Origin: an uncultured Clostridia bacterium
GTDB lineage: Bacteria; Bacillota; Clostridia; Oscillospirales; CAG-272
Assembly: GCA_946404295.1 (NCBI GenBank)
Contig: CAMJDE010000023.1
Span: forward strand, 1 to 13,596
Length of the DNA: 13,596 bases
Direction: 5' to 3'
Shown here: positions 4,752 to 12,350 of the stretch, in pieces
Numbering within the stretch: the stretch's first letter is position 1
How the letters are laid out: the number at the start of each line of letters is the position of its first letter
Notes under the pieces: generated by a model
Told to the model about the DNA's origin: nothing
The model's input: the letters and a program-made list of their open reading frames with translations, nothing else
The model's database searches: none
Translations under genes and position numbers: made by a program

Positions 4752-5989
4752 CTCTTCGACAAAACCTCGGTTTCGTATTGTTTGACCTCGCCGAGCCACC
4801 CCTCGCGCACCGGCACCCCGGAGATCTCGCAGAAGCGATCCCACACGTCGGCGAAGGGATAGGATTTGAGTTCCTCGGTGAGCGCGAGCCGCGTCGTGTA
4901 GTCGCCCGCGAGTTCGGCGTTTTTCAGCGTTTCGACCGGGGTGAGGAGCGAGCGGAGCAGGGCTTTCTGCATATTCCGCGTCCCGATCACCCACGCGGCG
5001 ACCCGGTTGATCGACGCGTCGAAGTAGTCGAGCCCGATGTGCGTCCGCGCGACCAGTCCCGTGCGGGTCAGCGCGTCGGCGATGGCGTTCAGCTCGTCGT
5101 CGAAGATGACGACGTGGTCGCTGTCCCAGCGCACCGGGCGGCTGACGTGCAGGAGCAGTTCGTTCGTGTAGAGCAGGACCGACGAGATCTTGTCCGAGAT
5201 GACCTCGGTCGGGTGGAAATGCCCGGCGTCGAGGGTGTAGGCGATGCCGCGCGTGACGGCGTAACCGAGCGAGAATTCGTGCGAGGCGACGGTGTAGGAT
5301 TCCGCCCCGATCCCGAACACCTTGGATTCGAGCGCGTCGAGATGGCAGGCGGGATCGAGTTTTTCCGCGATCACACGGTCGAGCGCCTCCGCCATCCGGC
5401 GGCGCGGCGCCTCGCGGTCGAAGGGAATATCCTTGTACCCGTCGGGGAACCAGAGGTTCATCACGCTCTTGGTGCCGAGCGAGCGCCCGAAATACTCGCT
5501 GATCTTCCGCGATTTTTTGCAGTGCTCGATCCAGAAATCGCGCACGGCGGGATCCGCCGACGAGATCGTGAAGCCCGAATCCGCCATCGGGTGCGAGAAG
5601 CAGGTCGGATTGAAATCCAGTCCCGTTCCGCGCGCCTTCGCCCATTCGACCCAGGACGCGAAGTGTTTCGGTTCAAGGTCGGTGAGATCGACCTTCTCGT
5701 CGGTGTCGGCGTAGATGGCGTGCAGGTTCAGGCGCATTTTTCCGGGGATCAGCGAGAGCGCCTTGTCAAGATCCGCGCGCAGTTGTGCCGGGGTGGTCGC
5801 CCGCCCGGGATAGTTTCCGGTCGTCTGGATCCCCCCTGAGAGCGCGACGTCGCGGAACAGAAAGCCGAGCACGTCGTCCCCCTGCCAGCAATGCAGCGAG
5901 ATCGGGATATTCTTCAGCGTCTCGATCGCGCGGTCGGTATCGACGCCGATCCCGGCGTAAAGTTCCTTCGCTTCTTCGTAACGGTTCAT
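4748..5989 (-). CDS. rhaA: L-rhamnose isomerase (413 aa)
   Basis: Converts L-rhamnose to L-rhamnulose, the first committed step of rhamnose breakdown, in a TIM-barrel fold with two divalent metals. The length (413) is close to E. coli RhaA (419). The E. coli metal ligands map with a constant offset of 13: Glu221, Asp254, His257, His281, Asp289, Asp291 and Asp321, within the stretches LESKVFGIGAESYTVASHEF (220-239), LDAGHFHPTE (253-262), LHVSRPVRWDSDH (280-292) and HIGLDYFDAS (317-326). All are intact, so the enzyme should be active. The ATG at 5989 has AAGGAG seven nucleotides upstream. It begins 18 nt after the rhaB stop and overlaps manA by ATGA, so it is the middle gene of the operon. Confidence 0.96.
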   Translation of the reverse strand: MNRYEEAKELYAGIGVDTDRAIETLKNIPISLHCWQGDDVLGFLFRDVALSGGIQTTGNYPGRATTPAQLRADLDKALSLIPGKMRLNLHAIYADTDEKVDLTDLEPKHFASWVEWAKARGTGLDFNPTCFSHPMADSGFTISSADPAVRDFWIEHCKKSRKISEYFGRSLGTKSVMNLWFPDGYKDIPFDREAPRRRMAEALDRVIAEKLDPACHLDALESKVFGIGAESYTVASHEFSLGYAVTRGIAYTLDAGHFHPTEVISDKISSVLLYTNELLLHVSRPVRWDSDHVVIFDDELNAIADALTRTGLVARTHIGLDYFDASINRVAAWVIGTRNMQKALLRSLLTPVETLKNAELAGDYTTRLALTEELKSYPFADVWDRFCEISGVPVREGWLGEVKQYETEVLSKR

Positions 5990-6007
5990 CTTTCGTCTCC
6001 TTTTCGT

Positions 6008-7486
6008 TTATCGGATCGCGCTCTTGCCGAGGATCGCTTCAAAGCGCGCTTGGTGTTCGTCCCACGCCGCCGTATCGGTCGGCAGATAGGTCACGGCGTC
6101 GGCGCTCGCCTTGACGATTTTGCGCGCGGCTTGCCAGTTTTCGATCTCGCCGAGGGCGATCATCTGAACGGCGATATTGCCCATCACGGTCGCCTCGACC
6201 GGACCCGCGATCACGGGGACCCCGGTTGCGTCGGCGGTCAGGCGGCAGAGCAGGGTGTCCTTGATCCCCCCGCCGAACAGATGCAGAACGGGGTAGGTCT
6301 TGCCCGTGACGTCGCTCAGCGTGCGGAGGTTCTGACGGTATTTCATCGCGAGCGACTGGTAGATGCAGCGCATCACCTCGCCCCGCGTTTCGGGCACGGT
6401 CTGACCCGTCGCGCGGCAGAAGTCGCGCACCCGCCCGGGCAGGTCGCCCGCCGTCTCGAACTCGGGGGCGTCGCAGTCGATAAAGCAGGCAAACGGCTCC
6501 GCTTCGAGCGCCTCGCGCTCCAGATCCGTGAAGGAAACGGTTTCGCCCTCGCGCAGCCACTCGCGGCGCGATTCCTGGATCAGCCAGAGCCCCATAATGT
6601 TCCGAAGGAAGCGGATCGAGCAGGCGTAGCCGCCCTCGTTGGTGTAGCGCGCCGCCTCGCTCTTTTCGTCGATCTTCGGGGCGGAGAGTTCGGTGCCGAA
6701 CAGCGACCAGGTGCCGCAGCTGACGTAGGCGAAGTCGCCCTCCGCCGGCGCGGCGAATACCGCGCTCGCCGTGTCGTGCGTGCAGACGGCGAGGACCGGG
6801 ATCGGATCGCACCCGAACTCGCGGCACAGGTCGGGCGAGAGCGTGCCGTAGACCTCGCCCGGTTCGATCGCGGGCGGGAGCAGACGGTCGGGGATCCCGA
6901 GTTTGCCGAGCAGGTCGCGGTCAAAATCCCGCGTCCTCGGATCAAAGAAATTCGAGGTCGACGCGATGGTTTTCTCGGCGCGCGCCGCCCCCGTCAGAAA
7001 ATAGGCGAAAAGGTCGGGGATAAAGAGCATTTTGTCCGCCGCGGCGAGCAGTTCGGGGCGGTATTTCGCGAGATAGAAGAGTTGATAGAGCGTGTTGATC
7101 CGCATATGCTGCGTCCCCGTCCGACGGTAGATCTCGGAGAGCGGAAGGATCTTTTCGACCTCCTCCGGCATCCCGACCGTCCGCTCGTCGCGGTAGTGGA
7201 CGGGGTTTTCCAGCATCTCGCCGTTTCGGTCGAGCAGGGCGAAATCGACCCCCCAGGTGTCGATCCCGATCGCGTCGACCTTCCCCTCGCGGAGCGCGCG
7301 GCGGATCCCCTCTTTGATCTCGAACCAGAGCCGGAGAACGTCCCACCGGGTCGTTTTTCCGACCTTGACGGGATCGTTTGAAAAACGGTGGATCTCGGTC
7401 GCCGTCAAGCGCCCGTTTTCGACCGTTCCGATCATTGCGCGTCCGCTCGACGCGCCGAAATCAAAGGCAAGAACCCGTTTTCCCAT
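6008..7486 (-). CDS. rhaB: Rhamnulokinase, FGGY family (492 aa)
   Basis: Phosphorylates L-rhamnulose to L-rhamnulose-1-phosphate with ATP. It has the FGGY/actin-fold layout: phosphate-1 loop FDFGASSGR (8-16), the sugar-binding stretch GIDTWGVDFALLD (74-86), CTHDTASAV (235-243) with the expected catalytic base Asp238, SCGTWSLFGTE (256-266), and the nucleotide-binding stretch HLFGGGIKDTLLC (402-414) with GPVEATVMGN (428-437). Length is close to E. coli RhaB (489). The ATG at 7486 is chosen because the hallmark GKRVLAFDFG starts directly after it and a G-rich ribosome site lies just upstream; an earlier in-frame start at 7597 would lie upstream of the promoter. It is the first gene of the minus-strand operon rhaB-rhaA-manA and is divergent from the response regulator. 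Confidence 0.95.
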   Translation of the reverse strand: MGKRVLAFDFGASSGRAMIGTVENGRLTATEIHRFSNDPVKVGKTTRWDVLRLWFEIKEGIRRALREGKVDAIGIDTWGVDFALLDRNGEMLENPVHYRDERTVGMPEEVEKILPLSEIYRRTGTQHMRINTLYQLFYLAKYRPELLAAADKMLFIPDLFAYFLTGAARAEKTIASTSNFFDPRTRDFDRDLLGKLGIPDRLLPPAIEPGEVYGTLSPDLCREFGCDPIPVLAVCTHDTASAVFAAPAEGDFAYVSCGTWSLFGTELSAPKIDEKSEAARYTNEGGYACSIRFLRNIMGLWLIQESRREWLREGETVSFTDLEREALEAEPFACFIDCDAPEFETAGDLPGRVRDFCRATGQTVPETRGEVMRCIYQSLAMKYRQNLRTLSDVTGKTYPVLHLFGGGIKDTLLCRLTADATGVPVIAGPVEATVMGNIAVQMIALGEIENWQAARKIVKASADAVTYLPTDTAAWDEHQARFEAILGKSAIR

Positions 7487-7501
7487 ATCTTCCCCCGCAC
7501 C

Positions 7502-7559
7502 CGCGGGCGACGCCCGCGTTACTGTCCCCATTATAGCATAAAGACGCCAAGAAAAGCAA
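7502..7559 (-). promoter_or_regulatory. Promoter and leader hairpin of the rhaB-rhaA-manA operon
   Basis: On the minus strand, TTGCTT (7559-7554), an 18-bp spacer and a perfect TATAAT (7535-7530) form the likely promoter, with transcription starting near 7523. The leader then contains a 7-bp GC hairpin (arms CGCGGGC at 7502-7508 and GCCCGCG at 7512-7518) that ends only about 15 nt before the start codon. It could act as an operator or limit ribosome access. No catabolite (cre) box was recognised. Confidence 0.65.
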
Positions 7560-7606
7560 GGAGAAACGCCATTTTTTTGTTTTCTTTCGGAAATCACGCT
7601 TTTTTA

Positions 7607-7635
7607 TGGAAATCGGACGAAAAATATGGTACAAT
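7607..7635 (+). promoter_or_regulatory. Extended -10 promoter of the two-component operon
   Basis: TACAAT (7630-7635) is preceded by TG at 7627-7628, giving an extended -10 (TGnTACAAT). A 4-of-6 match, TGGAAA (7607-7612), lies 17 bp upstream as -35. Transcription would start near 7642, about 23 nt before the ATG at 7665. Confidence 0.65.
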
Positions 7636-7664
7636 GAAAGAGGGAAAGAAAGCGAGGGAACGAT

Positions 7665-8339
7665 ATGATCAATATTCTCGTCGTCGACGACGACAAAAAC
7701 ACGAGAAAACTGATCCGCGCCGTGCTGGAGCGCGAGAACTATACCGTCTATACCGAAAACGACGGGGAAGCCGCGCTCGCGCGGCTCGACGCCGTGCATA
7801 TCGACCTGATCGTCCTCGACGTCATGATGCCCAAACTCGACGGCTACGGGTTCACCGAGACCCTGCGCAAAGCGGGTAGCGAGATCCCGATCCTGATGGT
7901 CTCGGCAAAGATGCTGCCCGACGACCGGCACAAGGGGTTCCTCGTCGGGACCGACGACTATATCACGAAACCGATCGACGAGAAGGAAATGATCCTCCGC
8001 ATCCGCGCTCTGCTCCGCCGGGCAAGGATCAACAGCGAGCGCAAAATCGAGATCGGCGACGTCACCCTCGACTACGATTCGCTTTCGGTCACGGGGCACG
8101 GCAAAACGCAGGAACTGCCGCAAAAGGAGTTCCTTCTGCTCTATAAACTGCTCTCCTATCCCGGCAAGATCTTTACCCGGCTCCAACTGCTCGACGAGAT
8201 CTGGGGCATGGAGACCGACAGCGGATGGGAGACGGTCACGGTGCACATCGGGCGGCTCCGCAAACGCTTCGAGGGATGGGAAGAGTTCTCGATCGAATCG
8301 GTGCGCGGGCTCGGATACAAGGGGGTAAGGCACAAATGA
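7665..8339 (+). CDS. Response regulator, OmpR/PhoB family (224 aa)
   Basis: The receiver domain (1-118) has the acidic pair Asp8-Asp9, the phosphoacceptor Asp52 in IVLDVMMP, Ser80 in MVSAK and Lys102 in ITKPID. The winged-helix DNA-binding domain (about 127-222) includes LPQKEFLLLYKLLSYPGKIF, the recognition-helix stretch ETVTVHIGRLRKRF and the terminal SIESVRGLGYKG wing. It is a standard phosphorylation-controlled transcription factor. A ribosome site GAGGGA precedes the ATG by about 5 nt. It overlaps its kinase gene by ATGA, so the pair are partners. No target operon is evident beside it: rhaB is divergent, and downstream comes only the repeat array. The signal and regulon are unknown. Confidence 0.93.
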   Translation: MINILVVDDDKNTRKLIRAVLERENYTVYTENDGEAALARLDAVHIDLIVLDVMMPKLDGYGFTETLRKAGSEIPILMVSAKMLPDDRHKGFLVGTDDYITKPIDEKEMILRIRALLRRARINSERKIEIGDVTLDYDSLSVTGHGKTQELPQKEFLLLYKLLSYPGKIFTRLQLLDEIWGMETDSGWETVTVHIGRLRKRFEGWEEFSIESVRGLGYKGVRHK

Positions 8340-9442
8340 AAGACGAAAAAGAAAAGAACGGGAAGCAGGGCTTTCGTCTGCCCGGTTTTCCGACCATCCG
8401 CAAGTCGAGAAAGGCGCTGACCCTTCTCTTCGCCGGTACGGTGGTGATCGTTCTGCTCGCCGTGCTGATCGTGGTGGGGGGTGCCGCTTTTATCCTCTTC
8501 AACGCGGGGGTTTTGTCGCCTGACGACCTTCCACACCTCAGCGGGAACAGCGTGATCGTGCTGATGCTCGTCGTCAGTCTGGTCGTCGGGATCGGCTTTT
8601 CCTTCTTCCTCGGCTGGATCTTCACCAAGCCCCTGAACATCATCATCAACAATATGAACCGACTGGCGAACGGCGACTTCAAGGCGCGGATCCGCTTCGA
8701 TTCGGTCTTTGACCGCCACCCGACCGTCGCCGAACTGTCGCGCAGCTTCAACACGATGGCGGAGGAACTCGAGAATACCGAGATGCTCCGTTCGGATTTC
8801 GTCAACAACTTCTCCCACGAGTTCAAGACCCCGATCGTCTCGATCGCCGGGTTCGCCAAACTCCTGAAATCCGGCGACCTCACGGACGACGAGCGCGCCG
8901 AGTACATCAACATCATCGAGGAGGAGTCGCTTCGCCTCTCGGATATGGCGAACAACGTCCTGAATCTCACCAAGATCGAGAACCAGACCATCCTCTCGGG
9001 CTTGACAACCTTCAACCTCTCCGAACAGATCCGCACCTGCTTCCTGATCCTCGAGAGCAAGTGGGCGAACCGCGACCTCGACTTCTCGCTCGATTTCGAC
9101 GAGTACGACGTCCGCGCAAACGAGGAGATGCTGAAACAGGTCTGGCTGAACCTGATCGACAACGCCCTGAAGTTCACCCCCGAGGGCGGGCGGATCGCCG
9201 TCACGATCGAGCGGACTTTTCAGCTGACCGTCTCGGTCTTCAACTCGGGGAGTTTCGTCCCCGAAGAGAACCGCGAGCGCATCTTCCGCAAGTTCTATCA
9301 GGGCGACCCCTCCCACGCGACGAAGGGGAACGGCGTGGGGCTCTCGGTCGTGCGCGCCATCGTCGAACTCCACGGCGGCGCCGTCTCCTGTACGTCGGAC
9401 GAAGAGGGAACGACCTTCACCGTAGCGTTGCCGCTGCGATAA
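8336..9442 (+). CDS. Membrane sensor histidine kinase, HAMP-HisKA-HATPase type (368 aa)
   Basis: Two membrane helices (about 29-56 and 72-96) enclose only about 15 extracytoplasmic residues, so it has no real external sensing domain and probably senses the membrane or a partner protein. Then come a HAMP linker (about 95-147), the phosphoacceptor His161 in FSHEFKTP, and a HATPase domain with the N-box NLIDNALKFTP (272-282), FRKFYQGD and GNGVGLSVVRAIVELHGG (331-348). The G1 box reads NSG instead of the usual DxG (Asn303), a variation seen in other kinases of this kind. The ATG at 8336 overlaps the regulator stop by four nucleotides; a longer frame beginning inside the regulator gene is rejected. 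The gene ends four bases before the tandem repeat array, and no separate terminator is seen. Confidence 0.93.
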   Translation: MKDEKEKNGKQGFRLPGFPTIRKSRKALTLLFAGTVVIVLLAVLIVVGGAAFILFNAGVLSPDDLPHLSGNSVIVLMLVVSLVVGIGFSFFLGWIFTKPLNIIINNMNRLANGDFKARIRFDSVFDRHPTVAELSRSFNTMAEELENTEMLRSDFVNNFSHEFKTPIVSIAGFAKLLKSGDLTDDERAEYINIIEEESLRLSDMANNVLNLTKIENQTILSGLTTFNLSEQIRTCFLILESKWANRDLDFSLDFDEYDVRANEEMLKQVWLNLIDNALKFTPEGGRIAVTIERTFQLTVSVFNSGSFVPEENRERIFRKFYQGDPSHATKGNGVGLSVVRAIVELHGGAVSCTSDEEGTTFTVALPLR

Positions 9443-9445
9443 AGG

Positions 9446-9610
9446 AATGAAGACGCGCCTGTGGCGCTAATGAAGACGCTCGCGGTGCTCGCTAGTGAAG
9501 ACGCTCGCGGTCGCTCGCTAATGAAGACGGCGGCGATGCCGCCTAATGAAGACGGCGGCGATGCCGCCTAATGAAGACGCTCGCGGTCGCTCGCTAATGA
9601 CGGTCCGAGG
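9446..9610. repeat. Tandem array of 23-26-bp units with constant AATGAAGACG head
   Basis: Heads start at 9446, 9469, 9494 (AGTGAAGACG), 9520, 9545 and 9570, with a degenerate seventh at 9596, giving periods of 23, 25, 26, 25, 25 and 26. The body after each head differs. Unit 1 is an inverted repeat (GCGCC-TGT-GGCGC). Units 4 and 5 are identical inverted repeats (GGCGGC-GAT-GCCGCC). Units 3 and 6 share CGCTCGC-GGT-CGCTCGC, a direct repeat with the same arm-3 nt-arm layout, and unit 2 is the same less one base. Unit lengths are not multiples of three, so it does not encode a repeat protein. It starts 4 bp after the kinase stop codon. Confidence 0.85.
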
Positions 9611-9737
9611 AAGGTTCATTTGATTTTGTTATAAACCATTATTTTTCGTCAAGTTTCGTTTCAGTTTATTTTTCTGTGGTATTCTTCCGGCGGTAAAATC
9701 CGAAAAACGGATCAAAAAACAACCGGAGGATATAACG
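9611..9737 (+). promoter_or_regulatory. AT-rich upstream region of fakB with possible extended -10 promoter
   Basis: After the array the sequence becomes AT-rich. The best promoter candidate is TATTCT (9680-9685) preceded by TGG, an extended -10; no convincing -35 is present 16-18 bp upstream. A small inverted repeat (ATCCG/CGGAT) lies around 9699-9712. The ribosome site GGAGG at 9725-9729 is clear. Confidence 0.35.
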
Positions 9738-10634
9738 ATGCGCAAAGTCAAGATCATTACCGATTCCTGTTCCGACCTGACCCCCGAACTGCTCGAAAGA
9801 TACGGGATCGACTACGCCCGGATGAACACCGTTCTCGACGGCGTGACCAGCCCCGCGCGGCTCGAGTGGACGCCGGAGGAAGTGCACGCCTTCTACAACC
9901 TGATGCGCGCGGGCAAGCGGATCACCACCACGCAGGTCCCGGTCGAGGAGTTCCGCGCCATCTTTGAAAAATATCTCAAAGAGGACTGCGATATCGTCTA
10001 CGTCGCCTGCTGCTCGAAGCAGTCCGGCTCGGTCAACACGGCGCGCGTCGTCGCCGAAAAAATGCTTCCCGACTATCCCGGCGCCGCGATCTACTGCATC
10101 GACGCGCTGAACTCCGCGATGGGCGAAGGACTGCTCACGATCGTCGCCGCATCGTTTGCCGCCGAGGGTCTTTCCGCCGACGAGATCGCCGAGAAAGTGA
10201 CCGCGATGCGCAAGAACGTGAACGAATACATCACCGTCCATTCGCTCGACGCGCTCGCCCGTTCGGGACGGCTCAAGGCGTCCAAGGCGTTCATCGGCAA
10301 CCTGATGGGGGTCAAACCGATCCTCACCGCCGACTACTACGGCGCGCAGACCCCGATGAAGAAGGTGCGCGGACGGCAGACCTCGCTCCGCGAGATCGTC
10401 GCGCTCCTGAAGGACGCGATCGACGAGGATCCGAAGTACCCGATCCTCTTCTGCCACGCCGACTGCAAGCAGGAGGAGGTCGACGAGATCCTCGCGATGA
10501 TCCGCGAGGAGATCCCGGGTCACGAGATCTGCGTCGGCTATATCGGCCCGATCATCGGCGCCTCGATCGGTCCCGACGCCGTCGGCGTTTTCGGCATCGG
10601 GCGCGAGGTCACCTTCGGGAAGGAAGAAAACTGA
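9738..10634 (+). CDS. fakB: DegV family fatty-acid-binding protein, FakB type (298 aa)
   Basis: A DegV-fold protein that binds a single fatty acid and presents it to the kinase FakA. It begins with the family pattern KIITDSCSDLTPELLERYGI (5-24) and has the TTTQVPVEEF segment (63-72), corresponding to the T-x-Q/P-S loop that contacts the carboxylate. It continues with CCSKQSGSVNTAR (91-103), the HSLDALARSGRLKA stretch and the C-terminal GPIIGASIGPDAVGVF region. Normal length is about 280-300. GGAGG at 9725-9729 stands 8 nt before the ATG. Only three nucleotides separate it from fakA, which strongly supports the functional call, since FakB and FakA work as a pair. Fatty-acid chain preference cannot be read from the sequence. 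Confidence 0.88.
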   Translation: MRKVKIITDSCSDLTPELLERYGIDYARMNTVLDGVTSPARLEWTPEEVHAFYNLMRAGKRITTTQVPVEEFRAIFEKYLKEDCDIVYVACCSKQSGSVNTARVVAEKMLPDYPGAAIYCIDALNSAMGEGLLTIVAASFAAEGLSADEIAEKVTAMRKNVNEYITVHSLDALARSGRLKASKAFIGNLMGVKPILTADYYGAQTPMKKVRGRQTSLREIVALLKDAIDEDPKYPILFCHADCKQEEVDEILAMIREEIPGHEICVGYIGPIIGASIGPDAVGVFGIGREVTFGKEEN

Positions 10635-10637
10635 CCG

Positions 10638-12275
10638 ATGGACACGCGTAAGATCAACGGGTCGCTCTACCGCGGCATGGTGATCTCGGGCGCCGCAAAT
10701 CTGCGCCGCCACGTCGCGGAGGTCAACGACCTGAACGTCTTTCCGATCCCCGACGGCGACACCGGGGACAATATGCTCCTGACGGTCGAGGGCGGCGCGA
10801 ACGCCCCTGACGCCGCCGATCTTTCCGCGCTCTCGCGCGACGTCGCCGACCGGACGCTCCTGTCGGCGCGCGGGAACTCGGGCGTTATCCTCTCGCAGTT
10901 CTTCGACGGCATCGCCGCCGGGCTGGAGGGGATTTCCGAAGCCACCCCCGCCGAGTTCGCGTCGGCTCTTTTGCGCGGCGTCAAACACGCCTACGGCGCG
11001 GTCGTTCAGCCGACCGAGGGCACCATTCTGACCGTCGCGCGCGAAGCGTCGCAGGCGGCGGCGGACGCCGCCCCCGACACGGCGGAACAACTCTTCGACG
11101 CCTTCCTTTCCGAGGCGAACGCCTCGCTCTCCCGTACCCCCGATCTGCTCCCCGTCTTAAAAGAGGCGGGCGTGGTCGACTCGGGCGGCGCCGGACTGAT
11201 CCGCATCGCCGAGGGGATGCGCGCCTCGCTCGACGGGGAACTGCCCGTCGACGACCTTACGCCCATCGGACAGCCGAAGCGCGCCGAGGGACCCGATTTC
11301 AGCCGCTTTACCGAGGACAGCGTGCTCGAGTTCGGCTACTGCACCGAGCTGCTGGTCCGGCTGATGCGGGCGAAGACCGATCCCGCCGCCTTCGATATCA
11401 AACCCCTGATCGAATACCTGGAGAGTATCGGGAACTCGGTCGTCGCGGTCAAGACCGGGACGGTCCTGAAGATCCACGTACATACCATGACCCCGCAGGT
11501 CGTTCTCGCCTACTGCCAGCAGTTCGGCGAGTTCCTCACGGTCAAGATCGAGAATATGTCGCTCCAGCACAACTCGCTCGACGGGAACTCCCCCGCCGGA
11601 AAGAGCGAGCGCAAACCCTTCGGGGTGGTCGCCGTTGCGAGCGGCGAGGGGCTGATCGAAATGTTCCGCGCGCTCGGCGCCGACGAGGTCGTCTCGGGCG
11701 GGCAGAGCATGAACCCCTCCGCGCAGGACTTCATCGACGCCTTCAACCGCGTCAACGCCGACGTGATCTTCGTTCTCCCGAACAACGGCAACGTCATTCT
11801 GACGGCGCGGCAGGCGGCGGAAATGTACGAGGATTCCGACGTGCGCGTCCTGCCCTCGAAAACCATCGGAGAGGGGCATTCCGCCCTGACGATGATGACC
11901 CCCGACCCCGACGACTTCGACGCGATGGAGCGCGATATGACCGACGCCATGGAGGGCGTCGTCACCGCGGGCGTCTCGGTCTGCTCCCGCGACGCCGAAA
12001 ACAACGGGCGCGTCCTCTACGAGGGCGAGTATATCGGCTTTATCGGCGACCGCGTTTTCTCGGCGGACAACGACACGCTCGACGCCGCGCGCGGGCTGGT
12101 CGACGAGATCGATTTCGGCGAACACGAGATCTGTATCCTCGTTTCGGGCGAGGACGCCGACCCCGACGAAGCCGAACAGATCGCGGGCTATATCCGGCAG
12201 TCGCATCCCGGCTGCGAACTCTACGAGGTCGACGGCGGGCAGGCGGTTTACCGCTACCTGCTGATCGTCGAATAA
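10638..12275 (+). CDS. fakA: Fatty acid kinase, FakA (DAK2 domain, 545 aa)
   Basis: Phosphorylates FakB-bound fatty acid to acyl-phosphate using ATP. The N-terminal DAK2 (dihydroxyacetone-kinase L-type) domain has NVFPIPDGDTGDNM (33-46) with metal-binding Asp39, Asp41 and Asp44, then SARGNSGVILSQFFDG (76-91) and PTEGTILTVARE (125-136). The middle domain has Cys235 in GYCTELLV and His280/His282 in KIHVHTMTP, the positions expected for the zinc site described in Staphylococcus FakA. The C-terminal domain (about 328-545) is DegV-like and should bind FakB. Length equals the S. aureus protein (about 548). The ATG at 10638 follows the fakB stop by three nucleotides; the nearest purine-rich ribosome site is some 13 nt upstream, inside fakB, so coupling is likely. 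The 3' end is followed by a GC hairpin before plsY. Confidence 0.93.
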   Translation: MDTRKINGSLYRGMVISGAANLRRHVAEVNDLNVFPIPDGDTGDNMLLTVEGGANAPDAADLSALSRDVADRTLLSARGNSGVILSQFFDGIAAGLEGISEATPAEFASALLRGVKHAYGAVVQPTEGTILTVAREASQAAADAAPDTAEQLFDAFLSEANASLSRTPDLLPVLKEAGVVDSGGAGLIRIAEGMRASLDGELPVDDLTPIGQPKRAEGPDFSRFTEDSVLEFGYCTELLVRLMRAKTDPAAFDIKPLIEYLESIGNSVVAVKTGTVLKIHVHTMTPQVVLAYCQQFGEFLTVKIENMSLQHNSLDGNSPAGKSERKPFGVVAVASGEGLIEMFRALGADEVVSGGQSMNPSAQDFIDAFNRVNADVIFVLPNNGNVILTARQAAEMYEDSDVRVLPSKTIGEGHSALTMMTPDPDDFDAMERDMTDAMEGVVTAGVSVCSRDAENNGRVLYEGEYIGFIGDRVFSADNDTLDAARGLVDEIDFGEHEICILVSGEDADPDEAEQIAGYIRQSHPGCELYEVDGGQAVYRYLLIVE

Positions 12276-12298
12276 CAGAATAAAATCCCATGAAAGGG

Positions 12299-12337
12299 GG
12301 GGACCGGGGCGATTGATCGTAAAAACCCCCGGTCCCC
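12299..12337 (+). other. GC hairpin without T-tract between fakA and plsY
   Basis: A perfect 11-bp stem (GGGGACCGGGG at 12299-12309 and its complement at 12327-12337) closes a 17-nt loop. No run of T follows, so it is not a normal terminator. It sits 13 nt before the plsY ATG, and the only Shine-Dalgarno-like purine run (12293-12302) is partly in the stem. It may block exonucleases, stall polymerase or control plsY translation. Confidence 0.6.
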
Positions 12338-12350
12338 GCAAGCGTATAAG

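Noticed and set aside
3780..5645. A 621-codon minus-strand frame continuous with ManA
   Set aside because: The part upstream of 4751 is a frame-shifted reading of rhaA with Arg-rich composition; ManA homology begins exactly at the ATG that overlaps the rhaA stop.
4778..5839. Plus-strand frame opposite rhaA
   Set aside because: Shadow of rhaA, whose metal ligands are all intact.
5891..7381. Long plus-strand open frame opposite rhaB
   Set aside because: Antisense to a clear FGGY kinase; composition is Arg/Asp/Val-rich, as expected from the complement of a GC-rich gene, and no ribosome site or family motif is seen.
9446..9610. CRISPR array
   Set aside because: The constant part is only 10 bp and the variable parts are about 15 bp, repeated among units and self-palindromic; no cas genes are present.
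9666..11090. Long minus-strand open frame opposite fakB and fakA
   Set aside because: Shadow of two well-recognised genes; no domain or start signal.
12299..12337. Rho-independent terminator after fakA
   Set aside because: The stem is strong but no T-run follows, and plsY starts 13 nt later with no promoter in between.
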